Assembly (NCBI RefSeq): GCF_001641265.1
Contig: NW_020167520.1
Location: 2,232,001-2,296,000 of the forward strand
Source of the DNA: Pseudogymnoascus destructans
Taxonomy: Eukaryota > Ascomycota > Leotiomycetes > Thelebolales > Thelebolaceae
Reading direction: 5' to 3'
DNA: 64,000 bases
Each line of letters opens with the position of its first letter. Within the stretch, counting starts at the first letter, position 1. Positions 1 to 10,520 of this stretch are shown piece by piece. The position numbers and the translations under genes are program-made. The notes beneath the pieces were generated by a model that saw nothing but the letters and a program-made list of their open reading frames with translations, made no database searches and was not told the origin of the DNA.

Positions 1-1021
1 GTAGCTTCTCTTATGTTTCGGGACACTTCTTCAAGATCCGAGATGTGTCCTCTCTTTTTCTTTTGTATATTTGCACCCGTATCTTGCATCGATCCGCTCA
101 TCGCACTGCGGCGGCGCTCCTTTCTTTTTGGGAGTACTATAATATTCAGTGTCTGGTATGGATTTAGTCGTGTATTTCTTTACGCTCAGCAAGCTTGCGC
201 TTTAGATAAAGCAGAAAAAATAGAGTGTTATCACGCCAGTCCGGGCTCATAACCTGTCAAAATAGTAGACCATGCATTTGGGTGTGTAGATTTTTATTGA
301 TGCTAACCACTAATCCTAATATAATACAGAGATCTTACTAATATGATACATGGTTTTTTGATATCCTTGCACCGATGTCGGGGGAGCGGTTTGGTGATTG
401 CCGGTGAAGCCGGTGCTCTTATTGCCAAGCCCCCTAGAGAAGTCTCTACCACTTTAGTGTGGTTTTCGACATGTCTAACTCTACGATGTCAATACGATAC
501 CGTGCGAGTTTCAAAATATAGATTGTTGATCCACTTTATTTCAAGGATGGACGGGAGGCGAATAGAAGCCAGCTCTCAAAGTTAATTATACTTTTCGCGC
601 TTTGGATGTGAAACGAAAGCAACCCCGGCTTTAGCGCGCGGCTGTAATGAACGTCCCCTGATACTACTAGATATTTTCTGCGTTTTGTGATTGGTTACGT
701 AGAGAATGACTTCAGATGCGTTGCCAGGTGCTGGATGTAAACGTGGGTTGAGGGTATGCTTACTTTCATATTCTCGGCGCTTCGTAAATTATAATTGTCC
801 ATATATACGTGCCTCCTAATGTAACGAAACATCTATATAACCGTCAGTTATCCTCATGTGCTCACACACCCATCTCAACAGGTTCCTTGTTTTTTCTCGC
901 AACTAAAGCAATTAGCCGTCTGGCTTCACAACCTTACTCCACTTCTCACGATTCTACCCGTGCAGAACATTCAATTCCCCGCAGCCTCTCTTGGCCATCA
1001 GTCTTTCAGACGTTCTAAAAT
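1..1021. other. No supported gene
   Basis: Only short open frames without coding-like composition, known motifs or convincing splice sites. I see no RNA gene or repeat structure here. Confidence 0.5.
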
Positions 1022-1131
1022 ATGTTTCGAACTACGCCTGTCCTCGCCTTTCCACTCAAGGCCATTAGGTGGTTCGCAGAGGAAATCTACAAAAAGAATC
1101 CTGAGGCACGGCTAGAAGCTGAGAGAGCTAT
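1022..1131 (+). other. Possible first exon of an unknown protein
   Basis: An ATG opens a 36-37-residue frame with sensible composition (MFRTTPVLAFPLKAIRWFAE, then a charged helix with KKNPEARLEAERAIK). It is followed directly by a GTAAAG donor-like sequence. Its tail overlaps, antisense, the 3' end of the NLR fragment, so both cannot be intact. It may be the head of a gene disrupted by the NLR fragment, or chance. I do not recognise the protein and found no downstream exon. Confidence 0.18.
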
Positions 1132-1771
1132 CAAGGTAAAGACTGGCATGTTCTTCATGATCCGTATACAGCTCGAAAAACTCTGACAAGGTAAGGTCCT
1201 GTCGACGGATAATACCTGCCATCTGGGAGATGGCCAGAGGGACGCCACCAAGTGCATCGGAAATTTGTCGCGCTGTATCGCCTTCTGGCTCATTGGAAAT
1301 GCTAGTGAGGTGATTGAATAGGGTAAGGCTGTCTTGCTGTGTAAGTGGACCGAGATCCAGTCCTAAAGATCTTCTCGTAAACATGTTTTTAGCTAATGGG
1401 TCGCGGCTAGTGACAAGAATTGATCCACTGCCTTGGGGCCAGTAGTCCGCCAGGATCATTTCATCTGCGTTGTCAAATATAAGCAGCCAGGTCGCTTCCG
1501 ATCTAGCTTCACCAGGTTGAACAAACTCATCCGACCCCGAGAGATGATTTCGGGGATTGGAGAGCCATCCTTTCACGATTTCTCTGCTGACAATCTGACT
1601 CTTACACTCGGATGAATCTTCAAGTCCTAGTGCCAACGAAATCTGCTGGAAATGGTGGTCAAGCTTCGCAACCTTATCCGCCGCGACCCAGAATACTGCA
1701 TCAAAGGCAGCTTTATGACGTCGGTTATACTGTATACTGACGCCGCCTAAAAGCCTAACATCAGGGGAACC
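1112..1771 (-). pseudogene. NLR/STAND (NB-ARC-like) fragment, P-loop damaged
   Basis: The frame has the signature order of a fungal STAND NTPase. First comes a degenerate P-loop (LLGGVSIQYN where GGVGKTxxALxYN is expected), then FDAVFWVAADK, a Walker-B-like WLLIFDNADE, the ILVTSRD sensor strand, and a GLPL-type GGVPLAISQMAGIIRR. These families act in fungal heterokaryon incompatibility and innate immunity. The GKT of Walker A is missing by an apparent deletion of about six codons. There is no ATG upstream before a stop, no N-terminal effector domain, and the frame ends soon after GLPL with no TPR/ankyrin/WD repeats. It is therefore a remnant rather than a working receptor. NB-ARC versus a related P-loop family cannot be decided by eye. 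Confidence 0.7.
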
Positions 1772-2400
1772 CCTCTACCCATACACCCTTAATGACGACA
1801 CAAGCCTCGTCATGCAGCACATAGCAAAGGATACACGTAGAAGATAGATGCAACACGTCTACATTTTGATCTATACACCCACACACCACCTACAACCCGC
1901 TGCGGCTACCAAAGAGCCCTACTTTTGTCTACTAGCATCATACATCTCTCTGCTCTCTCCGTCTCTCAAACGGCTCCTCTTCCCTACTCTCAGATATATC
2001 GTAGTACTGGACGACCAGCCGCAGGCAGACACTTCCGGACCCGTCCCCCCCTTCCATCTCTCTCCAAAACAAAGTTTCCATAAGGTCGTAAAGCCGCCAA
2101 CCAACCCCCCCCGGACGGCCCCCAACCTCGCAGTAGCAACCGTATATATAAAAAATTCCCAAACCAAACAGTAGCAACCGTGCCCCTCCAAAACCCATCT
2201 AATGTTGTAGTGACCGTGATAACCACCTCCTAAAAACACCCCTCCCAAAAAAATTACAAGCACCCCCAACCAAAGAAAAAACATTGTAGAAAATAAAAAA
2301 TGCAAAGAATGTTTATATCTTTTCTCAAGCGACGTTCACGTATCATACCCAAACAGCTTTCTTTATCCCTTCTTCCGCCTTCTGAGAGCCGAGCAGGTTC
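1772..2400. other. Intergenic, no gene seen
   Basis: C- and A-rich sequence downstream of the CRIB gene. The minus-strand frames here have low-complexity translations and lack domain signals. It probably holds the CRIB gene's 3' UTR. Confidence 0.5.
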
Positions 2401-4668
2401 TCAAGGATCGGCACTCAGCATCGAGGGGAACAACCCGTACCCCCCCTTCCCCCTCCCAAGCGACCCACCAATCGTGCTCGCCCTCCCACGACTTTCCTTC
2501 GCTACCCGCCCAAGCAGCGGCACGCTCCCCTTCCGGTCATGCGCGTTGATAAATGCACTCGGCGCCCTCGACGGCGGTAACAAGCGTTCCTCCGCGCTCT
2601 GCAGCAGCAGATTCTCAGACTTCTCGGTCGTTACAATATACGCCAAGAATGGGTTTGTCGACAGAGTAGGCGAGGAGACGACGTCTGGGGTCTCCGTAGG
2701 CGCAGGGCTAGGCTCGCGCTCGGTAGGAGAAACGTCGTCGAGGGGCCCGGCGGAGTACGTTGAAGTGGGCGATGCGGTGCCGTTCATCTGCGCCGCGTAG
2801 TCGGCAGGGATGAGTAGCGAGGGTGAGAGCGTGAAGCCAAACGACTCCTTGAAGGATGACGCTGCGGATGGGGACCGCAGTTGTGTTGGGCGCGTGGGAG
2901 GCGTCGGGGTAGAGGCTGGGGAATCCGCCATTGTGGCTGTTGACGGCGGGATGAGATCGGGTGTGTGCGCTGGCGCGAGGATGGAGGGGGTGTTGTAAAC
3001 GGGCGGGTGACGCAGGCCATCGAGGTGCGCAGAGAGTCGACGCGACTCTCTGCGCACCTCCATTGCCGATGCGGAATGCAGGGATGCCAGCGGCGGTGAG
3101 TTCTTAAGCGTGACGTCGTCCGAGGACGAGTTGGTCGAGATGGCGGAGTCGTGGAAGTAGTTGCTAACGGTATCGACGTCAATCGAATGGCGCTCCCAGT
3201 TGTAGTCGCAGTCGGCCTCGACCTCATGGTCGTAGCAGTAGTCGATGTCATCCTCCCATGAGCGGGAGGTGTCAAGGTCGAGCTTTGCATCCGATTTCTT
3301 AGGGGTCATGACGAGGACTGGCGCACGCACGATGTCAGAGGACGGGGTGTGCGGGCGGTCAGAGTCACGCCTGGCGCGGAACGGGAGGAGGTTAGGGACG
3401 GACTTGGAGATGCGCAGATCAGTGCTGCCGATGGATATGCGTGAGCGTCGTGCGGCCGCCACTGTTTCCTCCTCTTCAGGTACATCCTCCAGCTTTGAAT
3501 CGGATGGTGACTGGGCAGCAGCAGAGAACGGCCAGCCCTCATTCTCTGGTGACCTTAGCAACATGGTGGTTCTTTCCTGGAAATAATCCACTTCATGGTC
3601 GCCATGGACATTTTGCAATGGGGGAGACGGTAGGGGCGGAGAACGCGGGAGGTGGAAGGCCTGCGGCCTCCGGAAACCGGCAGAGTAGTGAGGTCTCTCG
3701 AGTGACGTGGATTGTAGAGGGTCGTATTCATCCGAGATGATGGATGCCGTCCTCGATGAGGTCCTCGGGGGTAGGGATATCGGACACTGTGCTGTCATTG
3801 GGGATCGTGGCGGCCGCGGTGGAGGGGACAATCCAGCGCGGACGCTGTCTTGGGACTTGCTCGAGCGCAGGCTCGGCTTGAGTGGGCTAGGGGGCTTCCT
3901 GATGATGCTCCTTCTTGCTGGGCTCTTTAGTGGTAATTGAGGTGGAGGCTGAGGAGGGTCTTTCTCGACCAAGACATCGAGGGCTTCCAAAGAGAAGTTG
4001 TGGAAGTGAAGGTCGTCTGCCCTGATGCCCCTAAGCTCTCCTGTAGGTGCATTTGATCTCCGTACTGTGGAAAACTCCTCGAGGAGGTCATCTCTGCTCG
4101 CGATATCCACATTGGGCGCCTGCTCATGTCCTGTGTGGACGACGTGTTGGAAGTCGTAAGGCCCAGAGATGAGGTGTTTCTTGAAAGCAACCTCCTCGTC
4201 AACGGCGCTTCGCGGGGTGACCATGGTAGATTCCCTCGAGCTTAGCGACAGCAGTGATGATGCCCTCGACCTTCCCTTCTTGGACCTCTTCGATCCTCGC
4301 GAGAATAATGCCTTCCCAAACATCTGTAACGTGTCTGGCCGTTCTGCTTTGACCGACATGCCCGCGGTCGACTTTCGCGACGCCTGTCTCGACAGCGATT
4401 CTTCCGGAGACCTTGTCCCCGAGTCAGCTCCCGAGGCAGACGACGACGTTGAGCTGGTGCCGGTTCTTGTCCTTTGGTGGCCAGCGGCTACGCTCCTCTT
4501 CATCTGCTCTGTGTATGCTCTGATTCTCTGTGGCGATGGCGGCCCATCCATGGCAGGCTCCATGGTCCGCGCCGGGAAATCCGTCATCGAGGATGTTGAT
4601 ATCGAGCCAGCAGGACTTCTGATCGGTTTGTTGCTCTCCCCGAGATGGGAGGTCGTATGTAGAGACAT
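2401..4668 (-). CDS. CRIB (PBD)-domain protein, putative Cdc42/Rac effector
   Basis: A single 755-residue frame without introns. Residues 167-180 read ISGPYDFQHVVHTG, a close match to the CRIB consensus (ISxPxxFxHxxHVG) that binds GTP-loaded Cdc42/Rac GTPases; the last HVG is HTG. The rest is Ser/Pro/Arg-rich and probably disordered, with basic patches just before the CRIB (SRGSKRSKKGRSR) that could bind membrane lipids, as in yeast Gic-type effectors. No kinase domain follows, so it is not a PAK. Likely role (inference): polarity or septin/actin organisation at the cell cortex. The start ATG is the first in the frame. A perfect 18-bp inverted repeat lies inside the gene. Confidence 0.8.
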   Translation of the reverse strand: MSLHTTSHLGESNKPIRSPAGSISTSSMTDFPARTMEPAMDGPPSPQRIRAYTEQMKRSVAAGHQRTRTGTSSTSSSASGADSGTRSPEESLSRQASRKSTAGMSVKAERPDTLQMFGKALFSRGSKRSKKGRSRASSLLSLSSRESTMVTPRSAVDEEVAFKKHLISGPYDFQHVVHTGHEQAPNVDIASRDDLLEEFSTVRRSNAPTGELRGIRADDLHFHNFSLEALDVLVEKDPPQPPPQLPLKSPARRSIIRKPPSPLKPSLRSSKSQDSVRAGLSPPPRPPRSPMTAQCPISLPPRTSSRTASIISDEYDPLQSTSLERPHYSAGFRRPQAFHLPRSPPLPSPPLQNVHGDHEVDYFQERTTMLLRSPENEGWPFSAAAQSPSDSKLEDVPEEEETVAAARRSRISIGSTDLRISKSVPNLLPFRARRDSDRPHTPSSDIVRAPVLVMTPKKSDAKLDLDTSRSWEDDIDYCYDHEVEADCDYNWERHSIDVDTVSNYFHDSAISTNSSSDDVTLKNSPPLASLHSASAMEVRRESRRLSAHLDGLRHPPVYNTPSILAPAHTPDLIPPSTATMADSPASTPTPPTRPTQLRSPSAASSFKESFGFTLSPSLLIPADYAAQMNGTASPTSTYSAGPLDDVSPTEREPSPAPTETPDVVSSPTLSTNPFLAYIVTTEKSENLLLQSAEERLLPPSRAPSAFINAHDRKGSVPLLGRVAKESRGRASTIGGSLGRGKGGYGLFPSMLSADP
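3022..3060. repeat. Perfect inverted repeat, 18-bp arms, 3-bp loop
   Basis: GAGGTGCGCAGAGAGTCG and its exact reverse complement are separated by ACG. It lies inside the CRIB coding sequence and encodes an Arg/Ser/Glu-rich stretch (EVRRESRRLSAH). It could form a strong hairpin in DNA or mRNA. Confidence 0.95.
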
Positions 4669-5454
4669 TTTCGTCGACTGATTGCCGCGCCGTCGGCAGG
4701 ATACCCTCCCTCAGATGGGAGAGGGTAGGGTAGACAGTTGGACGAGTGGGCTGTGTCGCGTGGGATGGAGCTGTCCCGGGCAACGATAGATTGCGGATAA
4801 ATTAGGGGTTATATTAAATCGGGTTTATAGGAGGCATAGGATAGGTTGGTCCGTGGCACGACGTCGAAAGGAGAGCAACGGCGATGCTGAGATATTCGCT
4901 GCCTGCAGAGAACCATCAGCAAGAGGAACAAGATTAAATTAATTTCATGGATATTGATTTGGGGGCGGAAAAGTCGAGATATATGCTAGAGGGAGGGGAG
5001 CCTTGGCAGGATCCAAGCCCATAGAGCTGGAAAGCTGGGGAAAATGGTGGATGCCAAGTGGGAAAGGCCTCCGGTCATACGAAGAGAGAGGTATGTGTGA
5101 ATGTATGCGTAGGGGTGTGTGTGCTCACCTTTTTGCGAAACCTGCCGCAGGCCGAGGATGAAGATGGGGGGGGAAGAAAGGTCGGTCAATAGCTCTGTGC
5201 GTTGTGAAGTATTCCAGGGCCGCGGTGGGATCGTTGGACGAAGTATGCAGGCGAGAAGTTTGTGGGTGTCGCGAAGTCGTTGTGCAGCAGGAAGGTGACG
5301 CAGACTCGTTGTATGTATATATATTCTCCTCCTCGTCCAGGATGCTAGCAGGTGTCAATTGTCAGAGATATGTCGCTCGAGACAGGAAAGGCGGAGGTCG
5401 ATGGCATGGAAATGTATGTGAGCGAGACAAAGATAGATGATGAGGAGGGCGTCA

Positions 5455-5690
5455 ATGATTTTTTGGGGTTGTCGACGTGGTGGAGGTGGTGGAGGGGGTG
5501 GAGGGAGGTGGTGGGAGGTTTGAGGGTTTGAGGACAAGAAGGTGGAGGAGGGAAAGTACAATTGGAGGTGTACAATAGGAAAGGCGGGAGCGGGCGTGGG
5601 GGAGGGGGGTGGGGGGGGGAGTGGGAGTGGGGGGGTGGTGGGGTGGGGCGGTGGGGGGAGTGGGGGGGGTGCAGAAAGAATGTATTTGTA
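5455..5690. repeat. G-rich tract with many G-runs
   Basis: Runs of 4-9 G alternate with single A/T on the plus strand, upstream of the minus-strand CRIB gene. It has strong sequence potential for G-quadruplexes. Confidence 0.8.
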
Positions 5691-5736
5691 TATGCAGGAG
5701 TGCAAGCAAGGTGGCTGAGATGGTGGTGGAGGGAGG

Positions 5737-5806
5737 TGGGTGAGGGAGGTGAGTGAGGGAGGTGAGTGAGGGAGGTGAGTGAGGGAGGTGAGGGAGGTGA
5801 GGGAGG
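5737..5806. repeat. Tandem repeat, unit about 13 bp (GGTGAGTGAGGGA)
   Basis: About five units, the last ones shortened, directly downstream of the G-rich tract. Confidence 0.85.
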
Positions 5807-5910
5807 ATGCTTTGGGGGTGGGAAGGCAAAAGAAGGAAGGAGGAGGAGATGGGCCCCACCAAAGGAAACAGGTCCTCCCAGGTGCTCTATTCCTAATCCT
5901 ATTCCTATTT

Positions 5911-5965
5911 CCTAACCCATTCCTAACCCATTCCTAACCCATTCCTAACCCATTCCTAACCCATT
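5911..5965. repeat. Five tandem copies of CCTAACCCATT
   Basis: Perfect 11-bp unit in tandem. It contains CTAACCC, which resembles the CCCTAA telomere repeat, but the period is 11, not 6. Confidence 0.9.
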
Positions 5966-5975
5966 CCTCAGGTAC

Positions 5976-6037
5976 AGGGATAGGGACATGGATAGGGATA
6001 GGCACAGGGATAGGCACAGGGACAGGCACAGGCACAA
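5976..6037. repeat. Degenerate hexamer array (GGGATA / GGCACA)
   Basis: Alternating hexamers related to GGGATA, GGGACA and GGCACA follow the CCTAACCCATT array almost directly. Confidence 0.75.
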
Positions 6038-6368
6038 ATTCGCCCCATCCTATCCCTTCCATACCCCTTCCACTCCCCCCTACCCCCCCTACCTCCCCCT
6101 ACCCCCCCCTTCCCCCCTCCCCTCCCCCCTTCTGCCCGACAAAAAAAAAAGCAGCCACTACAGTCCCTCCTCCTCCCAGCCAACCCAACCTACACCATCC
6201 TTTCCGCACTGCAACCCACATCATCCAACCTCCCCTCCCCCACTCCGTCTCCGTCTACCCGATTGACGAAATGCTATGAGCTTCGAGCTTCCCTGCTATT
6301 CTGGCATGACGACGACGTTCTCGACCAGCCACCATCGAGTCCCCCAATCCCATCCTCCCCCATCTGGC

Positions 6369-6412
6369 TACTGCTGTTGCTTCTGCTGCTGCTGCTACTG
6401 CTGCTGCTTCCT
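6369..6412. repeat. CTG/CTT trinucleotide microsatellite
   Basis: Mostly CTG and CTT/CTA triplets. No gene could be tied to it. Confidence 0.8.
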
Positions 6413-7077
6413 GGTTCAGAGCTGTAGATCCTGCAAAGGCCTACCCATGGACTCGTGGTACCATCCAGGTCTTATTGGCACGGAACGGATTTCCATTATC
6501 AGAATCACGATAGACGAACGACCAACTTGCTACGGAGTGGCTTGATCACTTCATTTTTCACAAGGCGCTCCTACCTCCGACGTCAAGCTACTACTGTTAG
6601 ACTCTTATATAGTAGTCACCGTACCTTAAGAGTTCACAATATACCGAGTTGTATATGTAGCAGAGCATAATGTGCCTTTCCTTGCTGCCCGGCGGGGTGC
6701 CAGTTGCGTTGGGGTTTGGTCACGTGATGGATGGTTTGGGGGGACTGGACCCCTACTACTGCACTAGGGTGGTACCGCGAGGTGCCTTAGTTACTTGCAG
6801 TGGGACTTGCTCCTCAACGCACTTACTCAGTCGTCGATGGGCAGCATCACGACCTTGTCCGTGGAGCGTGGAGGGAGCTGAGGTATCCCCGCCTCAACGT
6901 CGACTGACAATCTCAAAATGCCTCATGCCTCCAAACGAAGAGTCAATGGGGAAAAAAAGCCACAACAAAATGCATACATCCCATCCCTATCCAACCCACT
7001 CCGCGACCCGACGGAGCGTATCTCCCCCCCCCCCCTCACAATCCCTCGTACCCCTACTCGTAGAAACCACACACCCT

Positions 7078-7203
7078 CCTCGCGGCCAGACAAAACGCTA
7101 TACCAGCCCCGCCGTCGCGGCCAGACAAACGCTATACCAGCCCCGCCGTCGCGGCCAGACAAACGCTATACGAGCCCCGCCGTCGCGGCCAGACAAACGC
7201 CCT
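7078..7203. repeat. 34-bp tandem minisatellite, about 3.7 copies
   Basis: The unit begins TCGCGGCCAGACAAACGC and ends TATACCAGCCCCGCCG. Copies are nearly identical (an extra A in the first, one C-to-G in the third). The long frames across it on both strands are produced by the repeat. Confidence 0.9.
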
Positions 7204-8717
7204 CGCGCCCACCCACCGCTCCACCGCGCTCCAAGATCGCCGCTGCACATCCAGGAGCAGCAGGAGCGGCGCAGACCAGAATCCCTCATCGCAGCGCTGA
7301 TCGAGGGTCGACCACTGCCCGCGGGGATCGCCGCAGGGGAGCGAGGGGGCTCGGGTGCGTGACACTCGGAGTGCTGAGCGTGCTGGGACATTGTGCGTGG
7401 CTGTTATGTGATGTGCTGGTGCTGGTGCTGGTGCTTGTTGCGGCGTTTGTGTGTTTTTGGGCGGAGTGAGAAGGGCGGGAGGGTCGCCCGCTTTTCCGGT
7501 CGTGTCGTCCTCGCCAACCAACAGCGCCACGGTCACAGCCACGGCCACAGTTCACACACATCCCACTTTTTGTTTTCCTTTTCTGATGAAACGTAGCGCG
7601 CGGGACACCTGAAACGGGAGGGCGCCGAACGCCTGGTCTGTGTTGGGGGGAGAAGCCTTGCTGCTTTGGGAGGAGGTTGCGAAGAAAAAGGGTTAGAGGG
7701 GGCGAGGTACTCGTACTTTTGGGTCAATAATTGTTAAACGTGCAATGATCGTCTCCCCCCTTGTAGAAGTATAATCCAATAAAAACCCCAAAGTAATGTT
7801 ATGCTGAGCCGCCATTACTTACTCGACAAGAACGTCTTCGGATTTATACTTTATATAATGACGCGAAATGGTCAACGTACGAAGCTGTGGTTGATGCTAA
7901 TCTTAATGTAGATTATTATTTTTGTTATTATCATATATATTATTAACCCAAAGTACGAGTAGAGTTACTTGAACTTCAAGTCTAGTGGAGGCTACGGTTT
8001 AAACTAACTTGCTTTACTCTACATGAGGTTCTGCCTTGGGGCTTCGAGCCGCTCTCGTGCCGAACCCTTGAACATGTGATGGATCCCGAGTCTTACAAGG
8101 CACGTCGCTTCCGCCGCTTCAGGCAGCTTAAACCTGGGGAAGCCAGCATGTGAAGGCGCGAGGAACATGACAGTTTTTTGGCTGCCGCGTTTTGAGTATG
8201 GGAGCTTCTTAACAAAAGAGGTGTCTGCAGATGGGGAGCGGGGTACAGACTTGCAGATATGGACGGGATGCCTGGGGGGGTCCGGGGAATCTCTTCGCGT
8301 TTTCATGATAGCATCTAGGTAAGATCAAAGTTTCCATTCCCCCTTTAACATGTTGCACCGAGTTCTTCGTCCCCTATTGTCCCCTGACGCCATGACTTAA
8401 GAAGTAATGATACGGAAAACTGTTAGAATAGCAGCTCACCAAGTTTCTGTAAGACTTCCACATGTTCAAGTGATGTGGTGAACAGACACCGCGTCTGATA
8501 TCCTATTATCCTATCCCATTTGTAGGCTCTTCTCCTATATACCCGATCTAGCAATCTACAGTTTGTACCCAAACACCCTTGTCCGACAATGCATGCCACA
8601 GCATCCTTATACTGTTGATATCATACCCAAACACCGCCGCTCGACGCCGCGAGCACCATTGCCCAAACCACACCAAGGTCAAGAGACCTAAATGCAACCA
8701 TCCTCTCTCCATCTTCT

Positions 8718-10127
8718 CTACCTCAATCCCACCACGCTAACCATCTCGATAACCTCATCCATCGCCTCCCTCAGCACCCCAGCCTCTCTCTTCAACTCCT
8801 TATTCTCCTCCCTCAAATCCCTCACAGCCACCCACGCCGCACTAGCCGCCTTCCCCTCGCAATGATCACACCGCCTCACCACAACCACCTCCTCCTTCCC
8901 ACCCCCCCTCCGCAACGGCTCCCTCGCCGAACTCGCCGACGTAACCGCACTCCCACCACTCGTCCTACTCGTTCGATTTCCATCCGGACTCCCACACCGA
9001 CTCCATACACTCTCCACCGCACTCTCCGCATCCGACTCCTCTGCTCCTTTCCACCCTCCCACCCCTAAATCCTCACTAGACCCACTCCTCCGATCCGGAA
9101 CCTTCTGATCCAGCACAACCCCCGCACCCTCCGTCGCCTCTCCCTTGCTACTCCTTTCTCGCTCCTCCGCGCCGCGCCGCCGTTCCTCCACCAGCTCCCC
9201 GAGAATACTCTTCAGCGTGCCCTCCTGCTCTGCAACTCTCGCCGCCATATCCGCCAACTGCGCCTTGAGATGCTGCGTCCGCGTATCCGCCGCATCGCGC
9301 TCCTCAGCCCGCGCAGCAGCCTCAGCGCGCAGATCGCGGATTTGTGTTGTGCCTGCACGCAGGGCGGATTGGAAGGTCGCGAGGAGGGTGAGGGCGGAGG
9401 TGTGTAAGTTCTTCGAGGAGGCGGGGGAGAAGGGGTCGTGTGGGGTTGGTGTTAGGGCAGTCGAGAGGGAGAGGTTGAGGAGGATGTCGTCGTCGTCGTC
9501 GTATGCGGTGGGTGTGGCAGGTTGCGCTGGTTTGGGAGAGAAGAAGGAGAATTTGGATTTTGTTGCTGAGGCGGTGGGGGCGACGGGGATGGACATGTTG
9601 CGAAGTTTGCCTGCGGCGGAGACGGTGGTTGGGGTGGAGAGGTCGGAGGACTCGATGGAGGGGGTGCATGTGTTGCTGAACCAGCCTGTGAGACCTCGTG
9701 CGGGTGCGGTTTGGGCGGGGCCCTTGGTCCCAGTGAGCGTGGGCATGGCGCCCCCGTTCTCTTGCTTCTGTGGCGAGCCTGTCCCCAGGGTTGTCCGCCC
9801 AGAATATGTGATATTGGTATCGATGCGTTGAAGAGGGGTCAGTGACCTTAGGTGTGCCTTTAGTTGTCGCGGAGTAACTAGCTCTTCGCTGCTGTGACTT
9901 TGAGCTACGTTCCGTCCAAATGGGAATGTTGTCGTTGTGGCTACTGGCGTGCTAATGATGTTGCCATGCGCGTCTCCGAAATGCTGCTGGAACGAGCCCG
10001 AGTCGTAGTTTTCATCGCTCCACGCCTGAGGGGCTGTGCTCCGTGAGGATGTCTGAACGGAGTTGCTCAGCGAGCGGCAATGCGACAGGCCCGTCAGTAT
10101 GTTTGGTGTTGATGCGGATGATGCCAT
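8718..10127 (-). CDS. Conserved-looking coiled-coil protein of unknown function
   Basis: A 469-residue intronless frame. The first ~200 residues are Ser/Thr-rich and probably disordered, then comes an acidic patch (YDDDDDILLNL) and a DPFSPASSKNL segment. A long predicted coiled coil follows (about 255-320), rich in Ala/Arg/Glu with AEERDAADTRTQHLKAQLAD. Near the C-terminus a CDHCEGKAASAAWVAVRDL motif precedes a second heptad-like helix (EENKELKREAGVLREAMDEV). The architecture suggests a cytoskeletal or scaffold protein, but I do not recognise the family. There is no signal peptide or TM segment. Confidence 0.7.
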   Translation of the reverse strand: MASSASTPNILTGLSHCRSLSNSVQTSSRSTAPQAWSDENYDSGSFQQHFGDAHGNIISTPVATTTTFPFGRNVAQSHSSEELVTPRQLKAHLRSLTPLQRIDTNITYSGRTTLGTGSPQKQENGGAMPTLTGTKGPAQTAPARGLTGWFSNTCTPSIESSDLSTPTTVSAAGKLRNMSIPVAPTASATKSKFSFFSPKPAQPATPTAYDDDDDILLNLSLSTALTPTPHDPFSPASSKNLHTSALTLLATFQSALRAGTTQIRDLRAEAAARAEERDAADTRTQHLKAQLADMAARVAEQEGTLKSILGELVEERRRGAEERERSSKGEATEGAGVVLDQKVPDRRSGSSEDLGVGGWKGAEESDAESAVESVWSRCGSPDGNRTSRTSGGSAVTSASSAREPLRRGGGKEEVVVVRRCDHCEGKAASAAWVAVRDLREENKELKREAGVLREAMDEVIEMVSVVGLR

Positions 10128-10520
10128 TGATAAGATATGGTTCGCCAGGTGACAATGGGTGACGAGTACTACCGAAACGGGGCGAGGCGATCATAAAAAA
10201 AATGAAGATGAAGGTGAAGAAAAGGTTCATTGTTTTGCTGTCGCGACGTGTCGTCGAGATGTAATAGTAAATATAGAATGGTTTAAATTACCTGAGACAT
10301 TGACGCGCCGACACGTCTCTAGCTCTTAAAAGTCTCTCCAGCTGACAGGGGGTCAGCAGATCTCAACGTCTGCACATCTGAGACCAACATCGCGAGTATA
10401 CTGAATCCCTACAGAGAAGAGAAGTCGACTCTTATTATAGGTTTTGATCACAGATTTTGAGTTCTGTTCTTGTAGTAACTATTATATATCGTACGGTACA
10501 CAGTACAGTACTTGAAGAGG
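10128..10520. other. Intergenic, no gene seen
   Basis: Presumably holds the promoter of the coiled-coil gene and the 3' flank of the AIG2-like pseudogene. Confidence 0.4.

Larger units (their letters stand above)
4669..8717. other. 4-kb gene-poor region with many simple repeats
   Basis: Long stretches are strand-asymmetric (G-rich at about 5.46-5.85 kb, C-rich at 6.04-6.14 kb). The open frames here are low-complexity on every strand (poly-Pro/Gly, Ser/Thr/Pro), as expected from repeats. The minus-strand frame at 8019-8306 (95 aa) is the least repetitive but carries no recognisable motif. The first few hundred bases probably hold the CRIB gene promoter and leader. Confidence 0.55.

Noticed and set aside
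1919..2305. 128-aa minus-strand frame beside the CRIB gene
   Set aside because: Overlapping frames with a Gly/Trp-rich product of C-rich DNA; no conserved motif.
5345..5862. Minus-strand Pro-rich frames up to 136 aa
   Set aside because: They are translations of the G-rich repeat tract and mirror each other in several frames.
6670..7548. Overlapping 138-230 aa frames on both strands
   Set aside because: They follow the 34-bp tandem repeat; no domain and no usable promoter or splice signals.
8019..8306. 95-aa minus-strand frame
   Set aside because: Start and composition are acceptable, but no motif, no promoter and no neighbour support it.
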